From: Imbricaverruca yamaguchii
Taxonomy: Eukaryota; Arthropoda; Thecostraca; Neoverrucidae
Length of the DNA stretch: 64,000 bases
Assembly (NCBI GenBank): GCA_034440575.1
Contig: JAOTOL010001436.1
Span: 924,501 to 988,500, forward strand
Reading direction: 5' to 3'
In this document: positions 48,909 to 58,776 of the stretch, in pieces
How the letters are laid out: the number at the start of each line of letters is the position of its first letter
Position numbering within the stretch: the first letter of the stretch is position 1
The notes under the pieces: generated by a model
Told to the model about the DNA's origin: nothing
Seen by the model: the letters and a program-made list of their open reading frames with translations, nothing else
Database searches by the model: none
Translations under genes and position numbers: made by a program

Positions 48909-49059
48909 GCCATGTTGGCACGGTTGCACCCTCCAAGCGCAGCACCGACACTAAGAGGTTGTCGGGAGCGCACAGCAGCTAGCGGCCATGTTGGCACGGT
49001 TGCACCCTCCAAGCGCAGCACCGACACTAAGAGGTTGTCGGGAGCGCACAGCAGCTAGA
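48909..49059 (-). promoter_or_regulatory. LINE-B 5' UTR: two 76-bp tandem monomers with YY1-like sites
   Basis: Two almost identical units (48909-48983 and 48985-49059). Each contains CAACATGGCCG on the minus strand, close to the YY1 core CCATNTTG read on the + strand as GGCCATGTTGG. Tandem 5' monomers act as promoters in several LINE families. That role here is an inference. Confidence 0.6.
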
Positions 49060-49192
49060 GAAGCTGGAACAGCTTCTTATTAAAGCTGATTTGAAGAATA
49101 TGGGAAACACCTTTAAGAGACAGCAAAAATGCATAATTCCGCACGTCAGGTCAAAAAATGCAGGAGCGTTTGCCAGCCAACCACGTAGCACC

Positions 49193-49204
49193 CGCGCATG
49201 CGCA
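49193..49204. promoter_or_regulatory. NRF1-type palindrome at the LINE-B 5' end
   Basis: CGCGCATGCGCA, a perfect match to the NRF1 consensus YGCGCAYGCGCR, about 10 bp from the element's 5' boundary. Confidence 0.55.
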
Positions 49205-49210
49205 AAAAAT

Positions 49211-50105
49211 GCGGTCACGGTGCAGGATGTGATGTCGGTTGCACCGTTCTATGGTCACGAGCACGATAACGGTTGTGGCATCGGGTGCGCCGCTCTTCGG
49301 TCACGGTCGCGGCTGCATTGTTTGGTGCACCGCTCGATAACGGCTGTGCACCGCTCGATAACATGTAGTTAAGCTCACGATAACGGCTGTGGTGCCGAGT
49401 GTGCCATTCTGTGGCAAAGGTCACCATAACGGCTGTGATGCCGATTGTTCCATTCTGTGGGAAAGGTCACCACAACGGCTGTGATGTCCAGTGTATCATT
49501 CTGTGGGAAAGGTCACCATAACGGCTGTGATGTCGAGTGCACCATTCTGTGGGCAAGATCACATAACAGCTGTGATTCCGAGTGCACCATTTTGTGGGCA
49601 AGATCACCATAACGGCTGTGATGTCGAGTGTATCATTCTGTGGGAAAGGTCGCCATAACGGATGTGATTTCGAGTGCACCATTCTGTGGGCAAGCTCACC
49701 ATAACGGCTGATGTCGAGTGCACCATTCTGTGGTCAAGATCACCATAACGGCTGTGATGGCTGGTGTGCCATTTTGTGGTCAAGAGGGCTGTGCTATCGA
49801 GTGCACCATTCTGTGGTCAAGGTCACCATAACGGCTGTGATGTCAAGTGTACCATTACGTGGTCAAGATCACCATAACGTCTGCGATGTCGAGTGCACAA
49901 GGTCAAGGTCACCATAACGGCCGTGATGTCGAGTGCACCATTCTGTGGTCAAGGTCACCATAACGTCTGCGATGTCGAGTGCACAAGGTAAAGGTCACCA
50001 TAACGGCCGTGATGTCGAGTGCACCATTCTGTAGTCAAGGTCACCATAACGTCTGGTATCGAGTGCACAATTCTACGGTCACGGTGACGGCTGTGATTTC
50101 AAGTA
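49211..50105. repeat. satellite array, 46-47-bp units
   Basis: About eighteen units of GGTCACCATAACGGCTGTGA then TGTCGAGTGCACCATTCTGT and a short join (GGGCAA or GGTCAA). Some units are shortened. This is the right-hand continuation of 45219-45353. Confidence 0.93.
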
Positions 50106-50935
50106 TGTCGTTCTGTGGTCATGGCCATAGTCATGACACGGCTGTGGTGTCTGATGTGCCGTTCTGTGGTCATGGCCATAGTCACGACACGGCTGTGGTG
50201 TCTGATGTGCCGTTCTGTGGTCATGGCCATAGTCACGACACGGCTGTGGTGTCTGATGTGCCGTTCTGTAGTCATGGCCATAGTCACGACACGGCTGTGG
50301 TGTCTGATGTGCCGTTCTGTGTTCATGGCCATAGTCACGACACGGCTGTGGTGTCTGATGTGCCGTTCTGTGGTCATGGCCATAGTCACGACACGGCTGT
50401 GGTGTCTGATGTGCCGTTCTGTGGTCATGGCCATAGTCACGACACGGCTGTGGTGTCTGATGTGCCGTTTTGTGATCATGGCCATAGTCACGACACGGCT
50501 GTGGTGTCTGATGTGCCGTTCTGTAGTCATGGCCATAGTCACGACACGGCTGTGGTGTCTGATGTGCCGTTCTGTGGTCATGGCCATAGTCACGACACGG
50601 CTGTGGTGTCTGATGTGCTTCTGTGTCAGGATAGTCACGAACTGTGAGTCATGGCCATAGTCACGACACGGCTGTGGTGTCTGATGTGCCGTTCTGTAGT
50701 CATGGCCATAGTCACGACACGGCTGTGGTTTTGTGTTTGTGGTGGAGTCTGATGTGCCGTTCTGTGGTCATGGCCATAGTCACGACACGGCTGTGGTGTC
50801 TGATGTGCCGTTCTGCGTTCATGGCCATAGTCACGACACGGCTGTGGTGTCTGATGTGCCGTTTTGTGATCATGGCCATAGTCACGACACGGCTGTGGTG
50901 TCTGATGCGCCGTTTTGTGATCGTTATGGCGACGG
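50106..50935. repeat. satellite array, homogenised 51-bp subfamily
   Basis: About sixteen units of GTCATGGCCATAGTCACGAC, ACGGCTGTGGTGTCTGATGT, GCCGTTCTGTG. It is an enlarged derivative of the adjacent 46-bp unit (ACGGCTGTG and GTGCCGTTCTGTG correspond). The array is interrupted at 50618-50645 and 50728-50745 by short disrupted units. As 51 is a multiple of 3, open frames on both strands are repeat artefacts. Decaying units continue to about 51180. Confidence 0.95.
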
Positions 50936-51707
50936 CTGTGGCATCTGGTGTACCAGCGGTCACGGACAGCTACTGTGTCGGGTGTGCCATTATGTAGTCG
51001 TTGCCATGGTAACGGCTGGCCGCTGCAGTGGTGGGCGTGCCATTCCGTGGTTGTGGTCACTGCTGAGGTGTCTGATGCACTGTTATGTGGCCAGTCATGG
51101 TCACGACTGTGTAGCTGGGCCACCTGTCAGTAGTCACGGTCGGGGCACTGGTGTCTCGTGCACCGTTGTGGTCTCTGGACTAGTCGGGTGCTCCACTGAG
51201 TGGGCTCTGGACTAACCGGGTGCCCCGCTGTCTAAACTGTTGTCTAGCCTGGGACTTCCAACTTACTGAATGCCGATGGACAAACTGCTTTTGAGTGGTT
51301 AAAGTACATGCCAACTGACCGATGCACATCTGGTGGTTTTACACTGAATCGACACTTTTTAAGCCTCGAAAAAAAACATTTTCCTCGAATATTCAAGCAG
51401 CTGAAGTAACTAGTGTTCCGTGGGTTGATGCGGTTTGCTGCCATTCCACGTGTTTGGTGACTTAGTTAGGTGTCGTTCGGCGAGGAGGTTGCAGCGAGTC
51501 TGTAAGAACGGCAGGCGTTTATCGGGTGAGCGGTGATGGCCTGCATTCCGTGCTATTTTGCTGCGTGGTCAGAATGGCTAGCCTACATTTCGCGACTTTT
51601 CTTAATGAGTACGAATGGTCAAGTTGTCATTCCACTAGAAATTGTGCACGTTGATCGGAATGTTGTGACATTGGAGTGCTTGATCACAATGATATGGGGT
51701 ATTCCAC

Positions 51708-52365
51708 GTCAAATCGCACAAGAATTGGCTATTTTGAACCCGACCCCCTCCGATTTTGGTGAAAATTGATACACCTGTCGTGCCAAGTGAACGAATCTCA
51801 CACGCCAACTTTCAGCCCTGGGTGACCTCTGGTGTCAGATTTAGACGTCATCCTAGGTCGCCTATTTTTACCGACTTGACAACAATCAAATGCATATATC
51901 TTAGATGTTAATTAACTTAGCGGAACGACATTGATGTTAAAGTGCGCAGAAACCCTTGGCCATTCAGAAATATGGCAAACGTTGCACGTGACCTCTCCGT
52001 GACCCTTGACCTAACGAGGTCAAAGAATAAAAATGCATTTTTATATATGTTTGCCTGCTCCTAATTCGACTAAACGTGGCTGAATTAATGGTCGTGACAT
52101 TATCTAAGAACGTGCAAAAAAGAAGCGGAGACTCTAAAACTTTTTGAGATATCGGCCTTTGAGTAGGTATTGTCATAGGACCAAATCGAAGCATGCCCCG
52201 AGGCTATTTACCATATCCTCGATGTGCCGTTTCCTTGGTCCTGGTTTCCTTGGTCCGATTATCGTCAAATTTGGTGGGCAAATCATTGGTGGCAAGCTGA
52301 ACTATTTTCCAGATTTTCAAGTTGACCTGACCTCACATGACCTGGCAGTGACCTCTCCATTACAA
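51708..52365 (+). repeat. left terminal inverted repeat
   Basis: Runs from GTCAAATCGCACAAGAATTG to about GACCTCACATGACCTGG. It contains many TGACCT/AGGTCA words, including TGACCC-T-TGACCT-aacg-AGGTCA at 52000-52022. Confidence 0.85.
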
Positions 52366-52865
52366 GCCAACAGGGAAACAAAAATATTTTCCTGAACGAA
52401 AAACGCTGAATTTAGCTCGTACAGGCTATATTACCTAGTTTTAGGTTAGGCTACTCCAAACGAGCCAAGTTTGATTTTTAACACGTGTCCTCTGCAAGAT
52501 CACGTGAGGTCACTATGAGGTCATGTCACACTTTTGTCAATAACTTAATATAGAATCAAGATAGAGAAATAATTTTAATGCCACCGAGATCCTCTGGTTA
52601 ATCATGATGTATAATATGATCTAGCTTGGTCATCACTTGACCTCGGTTTAGGGTGACCTGGAGGTCAACTGGGGCCAGGATCAAATGTTCAGCTAGCTAA
52701 GTCATGTGATACATCAATCAACGTGGCTTGACGAGGAAAATACGATTGTAACAAAATTATATTTCTATCTTTATTTTGGCAAGTTATTCGCAAAAAAAAA
52801 ATGTTTCCTCGGTTTTTATAGCCTGAATATATTGTTTCAGCTCGCGTGCGTTTCGTACTAACATT
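52366..52865. other. transposon subterminal region
   Basis: Non-coding, between the left inverted repeat and the transposase 3' end. It has further AGGTCA/TGACCT words near 52505-52530 and 52635-52675 and an A9 run at about 52793. Confidence 0.5.
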
Positions 52866-55521
52866 TTATCGGGAGGGCCAGTAAATTTTTATGAGATGCA
52901 AATAGCCGCGACCATAAAACAAGTTGAACAGCAGTACAGTATATTCACGAAGAACTACCAACCTTTTTCGCCACACGTACCTCACGGCCCGTCTCGCTGC
53001 GGAAAACCATCTCACAACCACCATACCATTACGTGGAGACGGAGTAACACGATGGACATTCCTTGTTCCCGGTATTGTGCGAGCAGCTGCGAATCTGTCA
53101 TTCAACGCTTTGGTTTCTTTGACCCACTCGGTTTTGGGAAAATAATCCACGCACGTGCCGGTGGCATGGTTTTTTACAAACTGATAAAACTGGTCCGGGG
53201 TCTCAATCAGAGTTCCTTGCAGACTTGCCTTTTTAGCTAACCTTTTCAACGTCCCACCAATGTCATCACACGGTCCCTTTCCGTGAGCGGTTGCGAAGAA
53301 ATGCCACTCGGCGTCTATTCCAAAGTCGACGGAATGCTCTGCCAAATTTAGGAAATTCTTACAATTTTTGTATTGCGAGGCAGCCCCATCTGAAAAAAAA
53401 TAGAATATCTTCTTGGGGCGCTGGCGTAATTCTGCTTCCAGGCGCTCAATGAGTTTTCATTGAAACAGGTGGACAGCCACAGTATCATGCGTCAGGCAGT
53501 CGGAAATGGCAGAGTAAGAAAAATGTTTGAGGTCCCTTGCGTTGTTTCGCAAATAAGCCACAAACGGATGGATTGTCACCTGCAGTTTGTTCCAGTGATG
53601 GGACTGTACCTCATCCTGTGTAACCATAGCGTAGTTTTCGGAAAAATATCCAATAACAATTACCTCTGCAGGAGCTAGTGCTTCCTTTAGGCCTTTCATG
53701 TAATTGCCTTGGGCACGGGCGACAAAATCATGCTTTACAAGTATTTCCAGCTGCTCGCAAAATGATCGCACAAAATCTTCAGAAGTTTGCGTAACCATCT
53801 CTAAGGTGGACCTATCAGTATTAGTCCACTTTCGGTACTCAATGTTATCGATTTCTCGGTTATCATACTCAGCCAAAATTTGTTCGCCGAATCTTGCAGC
53901 CATCATTAACTTCACGTTTTCATGTCCACTTTCGGTACTCAATGTTATCGATTTCTCGGTTATCATACTCAGCCAAAATTTGTTCGCCGAATCTTGCAGC
54001 CATCATTAACTTCACGTTTTCATGTCCACTTTCGGTACTCAATGTTATCGATTTCTCGGTTATCATACTCAGCCAAAATTTGTTCGCCGAATTCAGACAC
54101 TTTCGGGCATTCTTCACATTTACGCTCCTTACAAAGCAACGATGGCGGGTTACACTGAACCTGAGCCAAACAATGATAGGATGCCAGCTGAACCCCATTC
54201 AGTGATGTCGCTTACCTTGCCACCAGCCATCATTAACTTCACGTTTTCATGTCCACTTTCGGTACTCAATGTTATCGATTTATCGGTTATCATACTCAGC
54301 CAAAATTTGTTCGCCGAATTCAGACACTTATGGGCATTCTTCACATTTACGCTCCTTACAAAGCAACGATGGCGGGTTACACTGAACCTGAGCCAAACAA
54401 TGATAGGATGCCAGCTGAACCCCATTCACAGTGATGTCGCTTACCTTGCCACCAGCCATCATTAACTTCACGTTTTCATGATGCACGCATACGCACACAC
54501 AATGGGTACCGCTCGCACCTGCCAGTACACATTCCCCCGGACGTAGCTCCGCAAATTTGGAAAAACCTATTTTTTGTTGCGGGTACAGATCCTTAAAACA
54601 CCGAAAGGCCTCTTTTAGGTTGCAGAGGATAAGGCGTTTCTGTACTCGCTCCCTTTTGCCTGTAATTTTGCTCCGGACAGAAACGAAGTCTTTAGTTCCA
54701 GGCATCGCACGACTCATGTCTTCGCTTCTGTAGAAGTCCCTCACTAGTTCTGCAGTCTCACTTTTAAGCACTTTTCCAGGCCTCTGATTCGGAACCGAGA
54801 TGCACCCTGACGCTTCTTGCAAGCGTTTGGCGCACCTTGCTTGATGGTGCAACGCACCAAACTCCTCCATCAGCTTGCGAATTGTCCATGAACTTGGCGC
54901 TACCGTCAATATTTGTATTTTTTCACTTGGTTTATCAGTGGTTCTGAATTTCTGTCGCAGCTGCTCCATCATTTCTTCAAAACTTTTTGCTTTCTGTTTT
55001 TCGTCTTCGTCGGTGCAAGGGACGGACTCTGTATCGATACTTGAAACTCGTTTCTGGAAAGCCGCTGTGACTTTGGACATCTTCGTCCGTCTGTACTTCT
55101 TTGAAGTTCGTAGCCGTTTCCGCTTGATTGGGGTCTCACCAAGTGCCTGTGCGGACTGGTCTATGGCATCTACTGTTTGGTCTACATCTGTAGAATCGGT
55201 ATTTGAAGGTGCTGCCTCTGCTTGGAGAGATCCGTTACTGTCATCGGCCGTCTGAAGCACTGATGTTCCCGGTTCCGCTGGTGGCTGCTGCTGCTCCCGC
55301 TGTTCGACTGGATCTGACGGTCTTCCCTTCGAAAGCGCCAGTCGGCAGGAAGTGCATAAGTATTTGCTCCGATCTAAGTCGAGATCCGGGTTTTGTTCGA
55401 TCCATTTTGTAATCACCGGTCTACAGCCATGTTTTATAGTTTTACCCCTGTGTCGAAGTAAGGGATCACAGCACTTCGTCCACCTTTCACTTCGTCGCTC
55501 GTATCCAGACCCCTTGCCCAT
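52866..55521 (-). pseudogene. transposase-like gene, disrupted
   Basis: Read on the minus strand from ATG 55521. An N-terminal Cys/His region comes first (WTKCCDPLLRH, then KYLCTSCRLALSK). A basic Ser/Thr-rich linker and a helical segment (FEEMMEQLRQKFRTTDK) follow, then the conserved block IGFSKFAELRPGECVLAGAS with GTHCVCVCVHHENVKLMM. After an internal tandem duplication the frame resumes with KWTNTDRSTLE, a YFSENYAMVTQDEVQSHHW block, TIHPFVAY and SDCLTHDTVAVHLF. An in-frame TGA is at 53457-53459. Beyond it come FFSDGAASQYKN and AEWHFFATAHGKGPCDDIGG. I recognise the pattern as a family often seen as uncharacterised proteins in arthropod and cnidarian genomes, and its acidic motifs suggest an RNase H-like fold. 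In relatives I recall Asp before FSENY; here it is Tyr (codon 53647-53649). Confidence 0.75.
53825..54480 (-). repeat. nested tandem duplication inside the transposase gene
   Basis: Four consecutive units, each starting TCCACTTTCGGTACTCAATG on the + strand: 53825-53924 (100 bp), 53925-54024 (100 bp), 54025-54251 (227 bp) and 54252-54480 (229 bp). The 100-bp units equal the 229-bp unit with an internal deletion of about 127 bp. Unit lengths are not multiples of 3, so the reading frame is broken. Confidence 0.95.
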
Positions 55522-55899
55522 TTCGACCTCCGACTTCCAGGAAATCACAAACACTGAGCATGGCCGACTTTGCCACAGACCACCACCCACACCTCCATTG
55601 TGTCGTTATCTTTCTAAAGGCTTATCTACTGTTGTCAATACACGCACCTCCACGTCCCCTCTCACGAGCGGCGCGTGTAATTTCTCCCTCGCCGCCCGTT
55701 CCTTATCACGCCGCAAACGCATGACGCCCCCCCCCCGCAACCGACGTTAGGGTGCAGCATTTTCATTTCTTGGTCACCGGTCCAGTGTCGGCCTCACCTG
55801 CAAAAGTGCCACAAATAGTTAGTTGAAAATTACTGGCGTGAATATTCACGTAAGCTGCAATATTGCATGTATTTGGGCAATACAAACTTCCCAAGGTCA

Positions 55900-56516
55900 T
55901 GTTAGTTCATGTGAGGTCATGTCAACCTGAAAATCTGGAAAATGGTTCAGTTTGCCACCAATGACTTGCGCACCAAATTTGACGATAATCGGACGAAGGT
56001 AACCAGAGTTATCATCGATGATATGGTAAATAGCCTCGGGGCATGCATCCATTTGGTCCTATGACAATACTCAAAGGCCGATATCTCAAAGTTTTCAAGT
56101 CTCCGCCTTTCCTTTTTGCAGGTTCTTAGATAATATCACGACCATTAATATAGCACAGTTTCGTCGAATTAGGGGCAGGCAAACATATAGAAAAATATAT
56201 TTGTATACTTTGACCTGGTTAGGTCAAAGGTCGCGGAGAGGTCACGTGCAACTTTTGCCATATTTCTGAATGGCCCAGGGCTTCTGCGCACTTTGACACC
56301 AATTTCATTCCGCTAAGTTAAATAACACCCGAGATATTTGCAATTTATTGATGTCAAGTCGGTAAAAATTCTTGACCTAGGATGACCTCTAGATCTGACC
56401 CAAGAGGTCACTCTGGGCTAAAAGTTGGCGTGTGGGGTTATTTCACTTGGTACTACAGGTGTACCAATTTTCATCAAAATCGGAGGGGGTCGGGGAATTT
56501 CTTGTGCGATTTGACA
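55900..56516 (-). repeat. right terminal inverted repeat
   Basis: The inverted partner of the left arm. It carries TGACCT-ggtt-AGGTCA-A-AGGTCG at 56211-56233, the counterpart of the left-arm motif cluster. Confidence 0.85.
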
Positions 56517-56954
56517 TTCTGGAGGTTAATATTGGGATCGGAAGCCTGAATGCTGGTGGTTGACAAGCCGTCCGCAACAGTTGACGTATGACTGGCCGGC
56601 TCGGTGGGTCACGGTCGTCTCTGATGGTCGTCGAAGTCGTCCTAGCGACTGACTCCTGGCGCCTGACGAGTCTTCTCGATGGCTGACGACCGACAAGCTG
56701 TCTGAGCTGTCTGGCGGCTGATAAACAGCTGACACAGTCTTCGACGACTGACGACTGACGACAGACTAGCTGTGTGCGGCGACGGTGCCGGCTGGATGCA
56801 TCTATCAGGCCGGCTGGGCCAGATATGGCATGGATTGTGTCGTGCGGATGGATGGCCACTGTCAGCGGCCAACCGGGCTATTGATTCTGTCGCGACACGG
56901 CGGGTTGGCCGGATGCGTCTGTCCCAGCCTCCGGATAGGGGACGGATCAGTTGT

Positions 56955-57312
56955 CGAGACAGACGGCGAGCGGGTCTCGTGTCCGAGACAGACGGCGAGC
57001 GGGTCTCGTGTCCGAGACAGACGGCGAGCGGGTCTCGTGTCCGAGACAGACGGCGAGCGGGTCTCGTGTCCGAGACAGACTGTGAGCGGGTCTCGTGTCC
57101 GAGACAGACGATGAGCGGGTCCCGTGTCCGAGACAGACGATGAGCGGGTCCCGTGTCCGAGACAGACGATGAGCGGATCTCGTGTCCGGGGCAGATGGCG
57201 AGCGGGTCTCGTGTCCGGACAGACGATGAGCGGGTCTGTGACCGACTATGAGCGGCTCTCGTGTCCGGGACAGAGGATGAACGGGCCTCGTGGCCGGGAC
57301 AGACTATGAGCG
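56955..57312. repeat. 29-bp minisatellite
   Basis: About twelve units of CGAGCGGGTCTCGTGTCCGA then GACAGACGG. Left units are near identical; right units drift (GGGACAGACTATGAGCGG) and lose bases. Confidence 0.92.
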
Positions 57313-57754
57313 GCGAGTCGGATGCCTGAAACAGGCGGGAAGCCAGCTTGTCTATTCTGTCAGTTTGAAAATACCTATGTCTGCTTTGATCGGCATAGTG
57401 GATGCTATGCCGATAAGCAGTTCTCTGATGTTTGGCCAGCTGGTCTGATGTCGCTATTCTTCCTTTCCATTATTCTGCATTATCGTGCCGCCAGCGGGGC
57501 GACATTGCTACTGTTGCCACTGCTTGGTCGCCACTTCACAGCTCTGTCCAGGAACCTGACATTTCACTCGGCGCTGTAGAGTTCCGGCGACTTTTCAACA
57601 CGAGAAATCCATTTCAATTTAGCTGCCGATCGAGAGTCGTGATTGAGTGATTGAACTCTGGAGACCATCAGCACGAATGCTGGTGGCATCACACGCTCCC
57701 GAGTCCCAACTGAGTCAGCCTTAGGTGTCCCAGGAAGTGGGGGGGTGGGGGGGT

Positions 57755-58190
57755 TCTGTTCGGTTCCGTTCCGTCCTGCTTTGGTCTGTTTTGTTTTGTT
57801 CCGTCCCGCCGCCTTGGATCTTCGCTGATATACCATGCCAGAGACCTCGGGCTTACCATACCATATCATACCACGCTCAGCCATTTCCTGTCACGCACTT
57901 CGATCTGGTCGGCCTGGCATCTTCCGATCTGTCCCGACTAACTGTATCCCGATCAATCCCGCTCTGTCGTCTCGATCTGTCCCGACAAACTGCCCACTCC
58001 CCGATCCCCACCCCCGTATCCCGATCTATCCCGACCGACTTTCCCCTCTGGCTGCCCTGCCCACCGCCTCCTGGTCTGCCCCGAAAAAGGCTTCCACGTC
58101 TGACCCGCCCTGCCGACTCCTGGTCTGTCGCGACGAACCTCCTCCCTATCTGCCCCGGTTCGCTGTCTCCTGGTCTGCAGTGTCATGTCT
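57755..58190. repeat. degenerate pyrimidine-rich repeats
   Basis: GTTCCGTTCCGTCC-type words at 57755-57810, then GATCTGTCCCGAC and CTCCTGGTCTGCCCCG words to about 58190. This lies in the last intron of the RPA3-like gene. Confidence 0.65.
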
Positions 58191-58631
58191 CCTCGGACTT
58201 CCCTGGACGCAAAATAGGCAACCAGAATACGCTCGTCGGCAAACTGATCAAATGCTTGGTTCCGCTCTCCTACATCATATCGTACTTAATCAGCTTTTCA
58301 AATTGAGCGGATTCTGACAATTTCCGTGGCTACTTGTGACGCAGTGTTTTCCGTGAGAAAACAACTGCGTTTTCAATTACATGTGGAGCGCTTGTGCCAA
58401 CATCGAACGAGCGTGCAGTCAATTTGGCTCACTTCTGTTTAGAATTAACTGGAAATTTGGTCGACTCTCGCTAGACCTTGCCAACCAAAACGGGTCGACG
58501 AGTGCAGCCTACCGTGTTGGCGCCTGCCGGCCGACCGCTCCAAATGACCGGCGCACCACGGTGGCCTGTCGCGCTGTACACTATAGTCACTGCCTGTGTG
58601 TTGCGAGACTGACCTGGGCGCCTGTCGGCAG

Positions 58632-58721
58632 TTCTTCCGCGACGCGAGAAGCATCGATCCGGCGCAGTACCACCGTGCCACGGAGCTGATGCAGCAGCAG
58701 TTCCCGCGCCTGCAGCGCTGA
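58632..58721 (+). CDS. RPA3: RPA3-like OB-fold protein, last exon
   Basis: The acceptor CCTGTCGGCAG| (AG 58630-58631) follows a branch-point-like CTGAC at about 58610. The exon has 29 codons and then TGA at 58719-58721. It encodes FFRDARSIDPAQYHRATELM then QQQFPRLQR. This matches the end of RPA14 by pattern: an acidic turn, I/F-D, then a helix with Tyr and Ala and a terminal FP. In RPA that helix packs into the trimer core. Joining phase 0 to exon 2 gives a continuous 121-residue protein. The preceding intron would be 22.1 kb (22.0 kb if exon 2 copy b is used). No AATAAA occurs before the next gene; the first one lies at 60631 inside the PPP1R37 frame. Confidence 0.6.
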   Translation, partial: FFRDARSIDPAQYHRATELMQQQFPRLQR

Positions 58722-58735
58722 TGCCAGCCGGGCTA

Positions 58736-58772
58736 GCCTGACGCCTGACGCCTGACGCCTGACGCCTGACGC
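58736..58772. repeat. GCCTGAC heptamer repeat
   Basis: Five tandem copies in the 55-bp gap between the RPA3-like stop and the PPP1R37 start. Confidence 0.95.
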
Positions 58773-58776
58773 AACG

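Larger units (their letters stand above)
45354..49210 (-). mobile_element. LINE-B: near full-length CR1/L2-like non-LTR retrotransposon with 2A
   Basis: A minus-strand element of about 3.86 kb. It comprises a 5' UTR with a tandemly duplicated 76-bp unit, a single broken ORF (EN then RT, no RNase H) and a short 3' UTR with a GGACAATACACAAATAAACA tail. It sits inside a satellite array, whose units end at 45353 and restart in roughly the expected phase at 49211. A short 2A-bearing leader before the endonuclease is known from CR1, L2, Rex1 and Crack-type elements. The clade assignment is an inference. Confidence 0.88.
51708..56516 (-). mobile_element. DNA transposon with >600-bp terminal inverted repeats
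   Basis: The left arm 51708-52365 and right arm 55900-56516 are inverted copies, roughly 80-85% identical by eye. Both begin GTCAAATCGCACAAGAA at the outer ends. Between them lies a minus-strand transposase gene (52866-55521). I could not identify a convincing target-site duplication, so the outer ends may extend a few bases further. The superfamily is undetermined. Confidence 0.85.

Noticed and set aside
48422..49027. 201-codon minus-strand frame upstream of LINE-B ORF2 as an ORF1
   Set aside because: It overlaps the 2A-endonuclease frame in another phase and crosses the 5' monomers; no ORF1 domain is visible.
50099..50660. Overlapping 180-220-codon frames in the 51-bp satellite
   Set aside because: The period is a multiple of 3, so several frames on both strands stay open.
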